A stretch of 64,000 nucleotides of DNA. Origin: Pseudomonadota bacterium (GTDB taxonomy: Bacteria > Pseudomonadota > Alphaproteobacteria > Acetobacterales > Acetobacteraceae). Each line of letters starts with the position of its first letter. The first letter of the stretch is position 1. Made by a program: the position numbers and the translations under genes. The notes under the pieces were generated by a model, which made no database searches, was not told the DNA's origin, and was given only the letters and a program-made list of their open reading frames with translations. Shown one piece after another: positions 9,306-22,292 of the stretch. The stretch covers positions 1 through 64,000 of the forward strand of contig JAJZCG010000002.1 of the NCBI GenBank assembly GCA_021846225.1. Direction: 5' to 3'.

Positions 9306-12300
9306 TTACCAGCGATAATTCGCCAGCACGTCAAAAGTATTGAAGTGCACGTTTCCGGCGAACTGGCCGTTGTAGGCGACTTTGAGGGTCAAAGGCTCGT
9401 GCCGGCCCGCGATGGTAAGTCCGGCGCCGGTGTTCAGCGCCGCGTCCGGGGCGGCCATGCCATTTTCTGAACCGGCCAGCAGGCCAACGGTTTCCGCCTG
9501 GGTGACATGCAGTGTTCCGGCATAGCCCGTGCCTCCCACCGACACCCAGGGGATGATCGTGGCAGCCGCAGTACGCAGGTCGTAGCCCATGCGCAGACCA
9601 CTGGAGAAGGCCGCCACGCTGGTGGAGAGGATGCCGTAACGGATGTTCAGATCAACGCCACCACCAACGGCTCCCTTTTCGGTAAAGCCCGCAAGCTGGT
9701 TATGCAGATAGCTGATCCGCCCGTAGGGCATCAGAAAAGCCTTGTTTAGCGGGATTAGGTACTGCGCCTGGATCCCGGCCGCCGTATACCAGCCATCGGT
9801 AGCCCCCGTGCCAATGACGTTGCTGGGATAGAGAAAGCGGGTGCTGCTCTGATGCAGATATCCTGCCCCCAGGGTTGCGGACAGGCGCAAGTGGCCCTGG
9901 GTATCGATGGCATAGCCGAAGGCGCCAAAGGACTGGCTGTCCACGGCCTGCTGAGCTGAGGATGCTCTCGCACCAATCCTCGTGAGCGCGCCACCGAGCA
10001 CCAGATGGCGGTTGACCGCGGCGCCATATCCGGCGATGCCGCCATAGTCGTCCACGCCCGCGCCATTGCCATGGCCAAAACCACCGAAGCCTTTACCCCA
10101 GGCGCCTTGGCGGCTGCCGGTGAAGCGCACCGTATTTCCATCTACCTGTTCAGCGCCATCCATCAGGCTGTTGATGGCGGTAAAGGTGCTGGCGTTGTTG
10201 AAAAAGGCGCTACTGACCACACCCTGCCCGCTTTTGAAGATGCGTGCATTGCTGCTGGGAGTTGCCGTCAGCTTTAGGTAGGCATCGTGGCTGCCATACG
10301 TTATTTCCGGGGTGATATAGCTCGCGAAATTCGGGTTATAACTGGTGCTGCTGAAAGTACCGGAAAGCCCCTGGGCGGCATGCACGATGTCATACTGCGC
10401 GCCAGCCGTGTAGGTTCCGGAAGCGCCGGATTTCTGCAGGATGTCTAAGCTGCCGGCCAGGGTCGCCGTGCCGGTTACCGCGAGCTGATCGTAGGTAACG
10501 CCTGGCGTCTGATCGCTGGGGGTGACCGTAATGTCCAGGGCGCCGTTCGCTGCCTGGGTATAGTTGCCGTTGACGGTGAGCGTGCCGATGCTGCCGCCGG
10601 GGTAGACAGTGCCCTGGTTGATGACATTGCCATTTATGGTGCCGTTGCCGCGCAGGACAGCCCCTCCGTCCACTGTCACCGGACCGCTGAGAGAGGCGTT
10701 CGCATGACTGGCGTCACCCACTTCCAGAAGGCCTCCGGCAACGATGGCCCCGCCAGTGCTTCCACCGGACCCATTGTCGATGATCGTACCATTGGTTTGA
10801 AGGACGCCGCTGCCGGAGATATTTCCTGTTAAGCTCAGCGCATTGGCGGTCGTGGGATTGAGACTGCTCTGGCTGGTCCCCATCAGTATGCCGCCGTTGC
10901 TGCCGATGGTCAGAGCATTCGCCAGAGCGATGGATGAGGCACTGGCATTGCTGGCGAGCGTGCCGCCGTTGATGGTGATGATGCCGGTGCCAGCATTGCC
11001 GCCCGCGCCGATGCTCAGAGTGCCGCCACCATTGATCGTCGTGCCGCCGCTGTAGGTGTTGGCGCCGGAGAGGGTCAGAGACCCGGTGCCGTTCATAACG
11101 AGGGCGCCGGTGGTTCCCGGCGCTTCACCGATAACGCCGGAGAAGGTATCCGTGCCACTGCCCGTCGTGGTGAGGGTGCCGCCATTGAGGTTGAGGGCGC
11201 CTGCGCCATTCAAATCCGTAATGGTCTGCGTCGCGTTGGCCATATTGGCCGTGGCGCCGCTGGCGATGGTCAACGCGCCGCCTCCCAGCGCACCGCCACT
11301 GGCGATGTCCAGGGTGCCGTTGCTGACGGCCGTGCCGCCGCTGTAGGTGTTGGTGCCGGTGAGGGTCGTGGTTCCGGCGCCAGTAAAGGTCATGCCGCCC
11401 GCACCAGATATCACGCCGGAGAGGGTATCGGTGTTGCCGCCGTTATTGATGGTGCCACCGCCAGCGAAGAGAGTGATGGCGCGGGTAGCGCTGATATTGG
11501 CCGTCGTGAGCAGGGTACCGCCCGCGAAAGCCAACCCGCCCGTGCTGGCGCCCAGGTTCGTGTCACTACTGATGGCGAGCGTGCCGCCATTGATCTGCCA
11601 AGGGGTAACCGCCGTCGTGGTACCGGTCAGTGTCCAAATCGTACTCGGTGAGCCGTTCACCACATAGTTGGTGAAGCCCTGGAACACGGCCCCTGATCCA
11701 ATCGTGCTGGTATTCAAAGTGGCGTTGGCATTACCTCCCAGTTCCAGGGTGTCACCGCCTCCAGCCGTACCGCTGGTGCTCACCACATTGCCCGTGAAAA
11801 CATAACCGTTTTCGAGGATCAGCGTGTTGCCGCCGCCCGACAGGTCCATAGCGTTCGCGTATACCGAGCTACCGTAATACCGGCCGCCTCCGATTGTGCC
11901 CGCGTTGGTAACCGTGGAGTTGCCCGTAGAAACCACACCCGCGCCGCCGTGGCCGCCGCTTTGGCCGCAGAGGCTGTTAGTACTTCCGATGCCACAGCTG
12001 AAGCCGTAGCCGCCGTTGATCGTCCCGCTATTCGTGAGGATGAAACCCGTGCCACTCACCCCGGATCCACCAGCGCCACCGGTGCCGCCGAAGCCGCCAA
12101 TGCCGCCGAAGCCGACGGGGCCGCCAGCGCCGCCGAAGCCGCCGAGGCCGCCGGTGATCGTCCCGCTATTCGTGAGAGTGAAACTCGTGCCGCTCACCCC
12201 GGATCCACCCGTACCGGCGTTGCCACCGGTGTTGCCGGGGCCGCCGGTGCCGCCCTTGCCACCGGCACCGCCGATGATCGTCGCGTTATTCGCGAGGGTG

Positions 12301-13343
12301 AAACCCGTGCCGCTCACCCCGGATCCACCAGTGCCGCCGAGGCCGCCGAAGCCGCCATAGCTGCCATAGCCGCCGTTGCCGCCGTTGCCGCCTTTGCCGC
12401 CGTTGCCGCCGGAGATTGTCCCGCTATTCGTGAGAGTAAAACCCGTGCCGCTCACCCCGGATCCACCAGTGCCGCCAATGCCACCCGAGCCGCCGGCGCC
12501 GCCGACGCTGTTGCCGCCGTAGCCGCCGTGGCCGCCGTAGCCGCCGGCGATTGTGCCGCTATTCGTGAGGGTAAAACCCGTGCCGCTCGCACCGGAGCCG
12601 CCGGCGCCGCCGGCGCCGCCGAAGCCGCCGAAGGTGCTGCCGCCGCCGGCGGTGCCGCCGAAGCCGCCGGCACCGCCGGAGATTGTCCCGTTATTCGTGA
12701 GGGCGAATCCCGTGCCGCTCACCCCGTCCCCCCCCGCGCCGCCAGTACCGCCGGCGCCTGTGAAGGTGCCGAAGCCCGCAGAGCTGCCAGCACCACCGGT
12801 GCCGGCAGCGCCACCGGCGCCACCGGCAATCGAAACACCACTCGCTACGCTGGTTTGATCAGACGGCGTCAGTCCTCCATAGGCCGGAGTACTTCCAGAA
12901 CCACCTCCGCCCCCCGCGCTCGTGCCTCCCGCGCCCGTGCCCCCCGCACCGCCCGTGCCCCCCGCACCATAGCCGCCGCCGCCAGGGCCACCCGCAACTC
13001 CGGCTAACCTGGAACTGCCTCCGCTCCCACCGGCATTCCCATACGCGCCTGTACCCGTGTAGGTGCTGGCTCCACCTATACCCGGCGTCGAGATGTTCGC
13101 GTTCCCTCCGGCATTACCGGCATTTCCTGTTTTATTCGTAAGCGCGATCGTCGCAGCCCAAGCAGGCATCGCCGCCTCCGGCCCCCCGCCCAAGGCCAGG
13201 GCCAGCGCCAACACCAACAGCCGCCGCCCCTGAATCTCCCAGCGCTCCGTAACACACCCCTTGTGCGGCGCTCTCTCTAATTCCAAAACCACATGCGGGG
13301 TCATCAGGCCGCTTTCCCGGATTGGTTTGTGAATACGCTTCAT
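9306..13343 (-). CDS. Large autotransporter (type Va-like): extended signal peptide, Gly-rich repeat passenger, PATR-like beta-helix, C-terminal autotransporter beta-domain
   Basis: Long N-terminal leader ending PAWAA; Gly/Ala/Ser repeats with SGVSGTGFTLTNSGTISGG units; GAGTTTLTGTNTYSGGTAVSNGTLDIASGG passenger-associated repeats; C-terminal ~270 aa with QGAWGKGFGGFG...YLIPLNKAFLMPYGRISYLHN...VLANYRW (terminal aromatic). Confidence 0.9.
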   Translation of the reverse strand: MKRIHKPIRESGLMTPHVVLELERAPHKGCVTERWEIQGRRLLVLALALALGGGPEAAMPAWAATIALTNKTGNAGNAGGNANISTPGIGGASTYTGTGAYGNAGGSGGSSRLAGVAGGPGGGGYGAGGTGGAGGTGAGGTSAGGGGGSGSTPAYGGLTPSDQTSVASGVSIAGGAGGAAGTGGAGSSAGFGTFTGAGGTGGAGGDGVSGTGFALTNNGTISGGAGGFGGTAGGGSTFGGFGGAGGAGGSGASGTGFTLTNSGTIAGGYGGHGGYGGNSVGGAGGSGGIGGTGGSGVSGTGFTLTNSGTISGGNGGKGGNGGNGGYGSYGGFGGLGGTGGSGVSGTGFTLANNATIIGGAGGKGGTGGPGNTGGNAGTGGSGVSGTSFTLTNSGTITGGLGGFGGAGGPVGFGGIGGFGGTGGAGGSGVSGTGFILTNSGTINGGYGFSCGIGSTNSLCGQSGGHGGAGVVSTGNSTVTNAGTIGGGRYYGSSVYANAMDLSGGGNTLILENGYVFTGNVVSTSGTAGGGDTLELGGNANATLNTSTIGSGAVFQGFTNYVVNGSPSTIWTLTGTTTAVTPWQINGGTLAISSDTNLGASTGGLAFAGGTLLTTANISATRAITLFAGGGTINNGGNTDTLSGVISGAGGMTFTGAGTTTLTGTNTYSGGTAVSNGTLDIASGGALGGGALTIASGATANMANATQTITDLNGAGALNLNGGTLTTTGSGTDTFSGVIGEAPGTTGALVMNGTGSLTLSGANTYSGGTTINGGGTLSIGAGGNAGTGIITINGGTLASNASASSIALANALTIGSNGGILMGTSQSSLNPTTANALSLTGNISGSGVLQTNGTIIDNGSGGSTGGAIVAGGLLEVGDASHANASLSGPVTVDGGAVLRGNGTINGNVINQGTVYPGGSIGTLTVNGNYTQAANGALDITVTPSDQTPGVTYDQLAVTGTATLAGSLDILQKSGASGTYTAGAQYDIVHAAQGLSGTFSSTSYNPNFASYITPEITYGSHDAYLKLTATPSSNARIFKSGQGVVSSAFFNNASTFTAINSLMDGAEQVDGNTVRFTGSRQGAWGKGFGGFGHGNGAGVDDYGGIAGYGAAVNRHLVLGGALTRIGARASSAQQAVDSQSFGAFGYAIDTQGHLRLSATLGAGYLHQSSTRFLYPSNVIGTGATDGWYTAAGIQAQYLIPLNKAFLMPYGRISYLHNQLAGFTEKGAVGGGVDLNIRYGILSTSVAAFSSGLRMGYDLRTAAATIIPWVSVGGTGYAGTLHVTQAETVGLLAGSENGMAAPDAALNTGAGLTIAGRHEPLTLKVAYNGQFAGNVHFNTFDVLANYRW
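12019..12730 (-). repeat. Irregularly spaced intragenic repeat encoding [SG]xSGTGFxLTNxxTIxGG (6 clear copies)
   Basis: Plus strand shows near-identical ~50-bp blocks 'at(t/c)gtcccgctattcgtgagrgtraaacccgtgccgctcaccccggatccacc' at about 12019, 12157, 12277, 12415, 12550 and 12680, separated by Gly-rich coding spacers. Confidence 0.9.
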
Positions 13344-13425
13344 GGTGCCTGCTTACCTTTGAGGTTATGGCGCACGCGGGAGGTGTGCGTTGTCGTTTGA
13401 TTTAAAATTCTTCCGATCCCCAGTT

Positions 13426-14259
13426 TCACAGCACAGGGATATCTTTGCGGATCCGGGAGGGGTCTTTCCAGAAGGCGTCCCCCCGAAATTTTTGAAACAG
13501 CTCCGGGGGCAAAATCGTAGTGCGCTCCACCGCTTCTACCCGGGGACGAATCTCGTGCAGTCCGGGGCTGCCAGCTTTGCGGTCGTAGGCTTCGGCTTCA
13601 AAAACCACATGCCCCAGATCGTGGGTATAGGGGGGCTCTTCCAGAAAGGCATACAAGGCCTGGAGCGTCCGTTCCGGGTGGCTGACCAGACTCTCATATT
13701 GCACCAGCATCAGCCGCCCCGCCGCCAGCTCCCCATAATACGCTTCTTTCAGCGCATCATAGGCGTACCCCACCAGCCCTTCTGGTCCGGCTAGTCCGTT
13801 GACTCGGGTATATACCGTACCCCCGCTCTGGTAGTGAAAGAGGGACGAGGGCTCAAAGGCGTTCCGGCGCACCAGACGCTCGATACTGTCGAAGATCCAG
13901 GGCAGATCCCGCACGCAGGCAATCACCTTGCTGTCTGGGAACAAGGCCGCGAGTACCGGCAGCTTGCCGCACCAGGACCGGTTGGTGTCAAACGCCACGG
14001 CTGCGGAGGTGCCTGCGTAATAGTGCTCCGCCACCCCGCGTAGAATGCGTTGCCGCTGGGCATTGTTGATGAATACGGAAAATTCGTTCTGCCCGCTCAT
14101 CTCGTGCAGCAGGGCTTGTACCAGACCCGCCACCGGGCTGCTCATTCCTGCAGAAAACCGGGGATTCTGACGCAAAATCGCCGCCAGCAGCGTACTCCCC
14201 GAACGGGGCAGGCCGGAAAGAAAATGATACCGGCGGGGATGGGCGGAAGTTTCAAGCAT
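13426..14259 (-). CDS. Sulfotransferase family protein
   Basis: From MLETSAHPRRYHFLSGLPRSGSTLLAAILRQNP (5'-PSB/PAPS-binding loop LPRSGSTLL) ... ACVRDLPWIFDSIERLVRRN ... LVQYESLVSHPERTLQALYAFLEEPPYTHD. The provided ORF is longer (to 14523); ATG at 14259 is the plausible start. Confidence 0.85.
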   Translation of the reverse strand: MLETSAHPRRYHFLSGLPRSGSTLLAAILRQNPRFSAGMSSPVAGLVQALLHEMSGQNEFSVFINNAQRQRILRGVAEHYYAGTSAAVAFDTNRSWCGKLPVLAALFPDSKVIACVRDLPWIFDSIERLVRRNAFEPSSLFHYQSGGTVYTRVNGLAGPEGLVGYAYDALKEAYYGELAAGRLMLVQYESLVSHPERTLQALYAFLEEPPYTHDLGHVVFEAEAYDRKAGSPGLHEIRPRVEAVERTTILPPELFQKFRGDAFWKDPSRIRKDIPVL

Positions 14260-14318
14260 CCCGTTGTTATAGCCAAGTTTTTCTGCCTTGCAAAAAATAA
14301 CTGAGCACAAAAATGTGA

Positions 14319-14523
14319 CCTTCAGAATTAAACGGCGCTGCTTTTCCGGCGCTCTTTGGCACTCATTCCCGGCCACGCGCGTGCTTCGCGCGGCCTCTAT
14401 CACATCGCCGATGATGACCGGCAGCGCGTTGATCTTGAAGATGCGCCCGGCCTGCCCGGCCAGCCGGTGAAGAAGCGGGAAATTACCGTCAGAGATGCCG
14501 TCAAATCGGAGTGCTGCCTCCAA
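14319..14523 (-). pseudogene. Degenerate 3' remnant of a transposition-associated AAA ATPase (TniB/IstB-like)
   Basis: Minus-strand translation GISDGNFPLLHRLAGQAGRIFKINALPVIIGDVIEAARSTRVAG resembles the C-terminus of TniB-type ATPases (GGNFRLLxRLLxQIxRxxxINxLxxxTxxVVEAARxxLV, from memory); no complete ATPase is present. Confidence 0.45.
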
Positions 14524-14618
14524 AATGACGGCGCCGGATCCTGCCAGATGTTTTTATTTACTTCAGCTGGTAAGCCAGCTTTTTCGATTGTCCGCGGATG
14601 CCGCCGAAAAGCCCCAAA

Positions 14619-16169
14619 TCATTCCCACTCGATCGTGCCGGGCGGCTTGCTGGTGATATCATAGGTCACGCGGTTGATCCCGCGCACCTCGTTCACAATC
14701 CGGTTCGAAACCCGCGAGAGAAACGCCATGTCGAACGGATAGATATCCGCCGTCATCCCATCCGTGCTGGTCACCGCGCGCAGCGCGCACACCTGGTCAT
14801 AGGTCCGCCCGTCGCCCATCACCCCGACTGACTTCACCGGCAGCAGCACGGCAAACGCCTGCCAGATCGCATCATAAAGCCCGGCGGCGCGGATCTCCTC
14901 CAGATAGATCGCATCCGCCTTCTGCAAAATCTCCACGCTCGGGCGGCTCACCGCGCCCAAAATGCGTATCGCCAGCCCCGGCCCGGGGAAGGGATGCCGC
15001 CCCACGATATTTTCCGGCAAGCCCAGCTCGCGGCCCAACTCGCGCACCTCGTCCTTGAACAATTCGCGCAGCGGCTCCACCAGCTTGAGCTTCATGAACT
15101 CCGGCAGCCCGCCGACGTTATGATGCGATTTGATGGTGACCGAAGGCCCGCCCAGCGCGCTCACGGACTCGATCACGTCCGGATACAGCGTGCCCTGCGC
15201 CAGAAAATCCGCTCCACCGAGCTTGGTTGCTTCCTCATCGAACACCTCGATGAACAACCGGCCGATGATCTTGCGCTTCTGCTCGGGGTCGGTCACCCCG
15301 GCGAGCTGGCCAAGGAACAGCGCCGAGGCATCGCGGTGGATCAGCCTGATGTTGAACTGCTCGCCGAACACCCGCACCACTTCCTCGGCCTCGCCGCCGC
15401 GCAGCAGCCCGTGGTCCACGAAAATACAGGTAAGCTGATCGCCGATCGCCTCATGGATCAACGCCGCCGCGACTGAGCTGTCCACCCCGCCGGAGAGTCC
15501 GCAGATCACCTTGCCGGTGCCCACCTGCGCGCGGATTTTCGCGATTTCCGCCTGCCGGAACCCGGCCATCGTCCAGTCACCCGCCAGCCCGCAGACCTTA
15601 TGCGTGAAATTGCGCAGCAGCTGCGCGCCATGCGGGGTATGCACCACCTCGGGGTGGAACATCAGCCCGTAGAACCGCCGCGCATCATCCGCGATCATCG
15701 CGAACGGCGCTCCCTCGGAGACCGCGACGGTGCGAAACCCCGGCGGCGGCGCGGAAATATGGTCGCCATGGCTCATCCACACCTGCTCGCGCGCGCCCTT
15801 CACCCAGGCGCCGTCAAAAAGGGTGCAATCCTCCACCACATCCACATAGGCGCGGCCGAACTCGCGGATCTCGGCGCCCTTCACATCGCCGCCCAGCTGC
15901 GCGCACATCACCATCTGCCCGTAGCAGATGCCCAGCACCGGCACCCCGGCGGAGAACACATACGCCGGCGCGCGGGGCGAGCCCTCGTCGGCCACGCTGG
16001 CCGGGCCGCCGGAGAGGATAATGCCGCTGGCGCCAAACGCGGCGATTCGCGCCGGATCGGCGTTGAAGGGGAGTATCTCGCAATAAACTCCGCTTTCGCG
16101 CACCCTGCGGGCGATCAGCTGCGTAACCTGGCTACCAAAATCGAGGATCAGAATTTTTTGTGTGTGCAT
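14619..16169 (-). CDS. guaA: GMP synthase (glutamine-hydrolysing)
   Basis: [69 protein letters not shown]-terminal [15 protein letters not shown]. Confidence 0.98.
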   Translation of the reverse strand: MHTQKILILDFGSQVTQLIARRVRESGVYCEILPFNADPARIAAFGASGIILSGGPASVADEGSPRAPAYVFSAGVPVLGICYGQMVMCAQLGGDVKGAEIREFGRAYVDVVEDCTLFDGAWVKGAREQVWMSHGDHISAPPPGFRTVAVSEGAPFAMIADDARRFYGLMFHPEVVHTPHGAQLLRNFTHKVCGLAGDWTMAGFRQAEIAKIRAQVGTGKVICGLSGGVDSSVAAALIHEAIGDQLTCIFVDHGLLRGGEAEEVVRVFGEQFNIRLIHRDASALFLGQLAGVTDPEQKRKIIGRLFIEVFDEEATKLGGADFLAQGTLYPDVIESVSALGGPSVTIKSHHNVGGLPEFMKLKLVEPLRELFKDEVRELGRELGLPENIVGRHPFPGPGLAIRILGAVSRPSVEILQKADAIYLEEIRAAGLYDAIWQAFAVLLPVKSVGVMGDGRTYDQVCALRAVTSTDGMTADIYPFDMAFLSRVSNRIVNEVRGINRVTYDITSKPPGTIEWE

Positions 16170-16252
16170 GCTGTGCTGCTAGAGCAATCTCGGCCGAATT
16201 GGAATCACTCGGGGCCATTTAAACCGATAAAATCGCGCGCCCAAAACGCGTA

Positions 16253-16782
16253 TCAGGCGTCCACGTCCAACAGCGTTTCAATCGGGTCCCACGCATAGGC
16301 GACCTGCGGCACCGCCGCACCGGCGACATGCGTGGCGCCGTTGGCCAGCCGCCGTCCGCCCAGCCGCTCGTAGAAAAAAATCGCCGGGTTGCCGTGCAGC
16401 ACCCAGATGAACACCGAACGGCAGCCCAGCGCCGCCAGATATTTCGCCGCGGCGCGCAGCAATTGGCCGCCCAGCCCCCGGTTCTGCCAGTCATCGGCGA
16501 CATAAAGTGTCTCCACCTCGCCCTCACCCAGCGCCTCGCCCTGGCAGGGCCGCGCGGTGGAAAACCCCACCACCAGCGGCGTCCCCTGCTCCGCGCTCCG
16601 CACCGCCACAAACACGCCATGCCCCATGCGGATGCTGCGTTCATAATGCAGGCTCAGCCGTTCGGCCGAGAGCCCGGCCAGGAATGCCTCCGGCAACAGT
16701 GTCGCATAGGTATTGCGCCAAGTCGCCACATGCACCGCCGCGATCCCGGGCGCATCGGCTGCGCGCGCGCGGCGGATCGCAA

Positions 16783-16786
<4 letters not shown>
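16253..16786 (-). CDS. GNAT family N-acetyltransferase
   Basis: MIAIRRARAADAPGIAAVHVATWRNTYATLLP...VETLYVADDWQNRGLGGQLLRAAAKYLAALGCRSVFIWVLHGNPAIFFYERLGGR. Confidence 0.92.
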
Positions 16787-20349
<3,563 letters not shown>

Positions 20350-20353
<4 letters not shown>

Positions 20354-21414
20354 GCCAGGCCGTAGCCGCGCCGTTCCGGTCGCACATTGCGCATCAGCCG
20401 CATTAACATACCCTCGCGTAATCCTCTGTCAGCCACCACGAGATCGGGTATCTGCCACAGTTCGTGGATGGCGGCAAAAATCGCGCAACCCGGCAACACG
20501 AAATCAACCCGGTCCGCGCCGATGCACGGATGGCGGCTCAACCCCTCCCGCCCGAGCGCCTTGGCCTCGGCCAGCGCGGCCTCCACGGCGCCACGGTTCA
20601 TGAAGAAGCCGTCCACCAGCCCGCGCCGGTAGCGCTCCAGCTTCAACGACACCCCGGCCAGCGTGGTCACGGTGCCTGATGTTCCCACCATAAGCACCCC
20701 GCCCTGGCGGATTTCCTGGCCGATCCGGTGCACCGCCTCGAAGGGCCGCAGCATCGCGGCCACACTTTCCACCACCGCGGCGAACCCTTCCTCAGTGTAG
20801 CAGGCATGTGTGCAACGCTCCGAGAGGGTGACAACCCCCACCGGCAACGAGAGATAGCCGATCAACTCCGGTGCGGCGCCGTTGCAGTTCACCCGCACCC
20901 ACGCAACCTCCGTGGAGCCGCCCCCGATATCGAACAGCAACGCCCGCCGCTCCGCCTTGGCGATGAGCGAGGCGCAGCTCTCCATCGCCAGCTCGGCTTC
21001 CTCGCGGGTGTTGATGATCTCAAGCGGCAGCCCCGTGCGTGCGCGCGCCAGGGCGATGAACTCCGCGCCGTTTTCAGCCTGGCGGCAGGCTTCGGTGGCA
21101 ATCGCGCGCAGCCGCAGCGGGCCCGCTCCCGAATCCACGGCCCAGCGTCTCGCCCGCTCGGCGCAAATGCTCAAACTGGCAATCGCGCGCTCCATTGCCT
21201 CGGCGGAGAGCCGGCCGGTCTCATACAGCCCCTCGCCAAGCCGCACGACTCGCGAGAAACTATCGAGCACCTGGAACCCTTGGCCTGCCGGCGTGCCCAG
21301 CAGCATGCGGCAATTGTTCGTCCCCAGGTCGATTCCCGCAAATACCGGCCGCCGCCCGCCCCGTTTGGGAAGGGCGCCTGCCGGGGCGTTCAATGCTGAG
21401 GACGTGCTGGCCAT
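20350..21414 (-). CDS. Ppx/GppA family phosphatase (exopolyphosphatase-like)
   Basis: FAGIDLGTNNCRMLLG, AIATEACRQAENGAEFI, ALLFDIGGGSTEVAWV, MVGTSGTVTTLAG. Start inferred at ATG 21414; the longer ORF runs antisense through the tRNA. Confidence 0.93.
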
Positions 21415-21563
21415 ATCGCTTGTATAGTCGCGCCTTATTGGGGTGATGGGCAAGCGGGAAAGCAGACCCGCGCGCCACCACCCGATTAAATTTATGACAA
21501 TCCCCCCGCCCCAGATGTTGCAGCCCGCGCCCACCGGTGCTAATCGGGCCTCGCTGTGACCGT

Positions 21564-21637
21564 TGGGGGATAGTTTAGCGGTAGAACTCCTGGCTCTGAC
21601 CCGGGCAGCCTTGGTTCGAATCCAGGTCCCCCAGCCA
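21564..21637 (+). tRNA. tRNA-Gln (anticodon CUG), CCA encoded
   Basis: Cloverleaf folded by hand: acceptor TGGGGGA/TCCCCCA, anticodon stem CCTGG-CTCTGAC-CCGGG (anticodon CTG), T arm CTTGG-TTCGAAT-CCAGG, 3' GCCA. Confidence 0.92.
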
Positions 21638-21654
21638 CCGCATCCACTAAAATC

Positions 21655-21777
21655 CAAAGCTTGATCATCCGCATCCCTGAAATCGCCTGGCGCCATGGCT
21701 ATGTCTACGCCTGGGGGGTGATGATCCTCTCGGCCGTGCTATCGCTGGCATGGTTCCGCAAGAAAGGCTGGCTATGA
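21655..21777 (+). pseudogene. Orphan 3' end of a CorA-type Mg2+ transporter gene
   Basis: In-frame IRIPEIAWRHGYVYAWGVMILSAVLSLAWFRKKGWL* matches the terminal TM helix and tail of CorA (E. coli ...[34 protein letters not shown]). No upstream CorA sequence: the frame runs directly into the tRNA gene. Confidence 0.6.
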
Positions 21778-22205
21778 CTGCTTTCTACCAACCCGAAGAC
21801 CTCAGCGCGGCGGACGCCATCGCCGCCATCGGGGAGGATCTGGCGTTGTTCGACGATTGGATGGACCGCTACCAGTTCATCATCGAGCTGGGCCGCAAGC
21901 TGCCCCCCTACCCGGCCGAATGGCAGGACGAGGCGCACCGCGTGAAGGGCTGCCAGAGCCAGGTCTGGCTGGCGGCGGCGGATAACGGGGAGAAATTATA
22001 CTTCACCGGCGCGTCCGATGCCGCCATCGTCTCCGGCCTGGTGGCGCTGGTGCTGCGCGTCTACTCCGGCCGGCCGCGCGCTGAAATCCTCGCCACCCCG
22101 GCGCAATTCCTGCACGATCTCGGGTTGATCGGCGCGCTCTCCACCAACCGCGGCAACGGCGTCGCCGCGATGGTGGAACGCATCCAGGCGCTCGCCAGGG
22201 GCTGA
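21774..22205 (+). CDS. sufE: SufE family Fe-S cluster assembly protein
   Basis: LALFDDWMDRYQFIIELGRKLPPYPAEWQDEAHRVKGCQSQVWLAA...FTGASDAAIVSGLVALVLRVYSGR; catalytic Cys in VKGCQSQVW. Confidence 0.93.
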   Translation: MTAFYQPEDLSAADAIAAIGEDLALFDDWMDRYQFIIELGRKLPPYPAEWQDEAHRVKGCQSQVWLAAADNGEKLYFTGASDAAIVSGLVALVLRVYSGRPRAEILATPAQFLHDLGLIGALSTNRGNGVAAMVERIQALARG

Positions 22206-22292
22206 ACCCGTTACCGCCAGTGCCCGCGAACCCACACCCAGCGCCCAGGGCCCAATGGCCCTCCACCCAATGGTGCCAGCCCCGGAAGGCGG

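Noticed and set aside
11949-13007. 352-aa plus-strand ORF (Ala/Thr-rich) opposite the autotransporter repeats
   Set aside because: Antisense artifact of the Gly-codon (GGN) repeats of the minus-strand autotransporter; no independent start context or domain.
14260-14523. N-terminal extension of the sulfotransferase as drawn in the ORF track
   Set aside because: The extension shows unrelated transposition-ATPase-like sequence; the catalytic PAPS loop begins shortly after the internal ATG at 14259.
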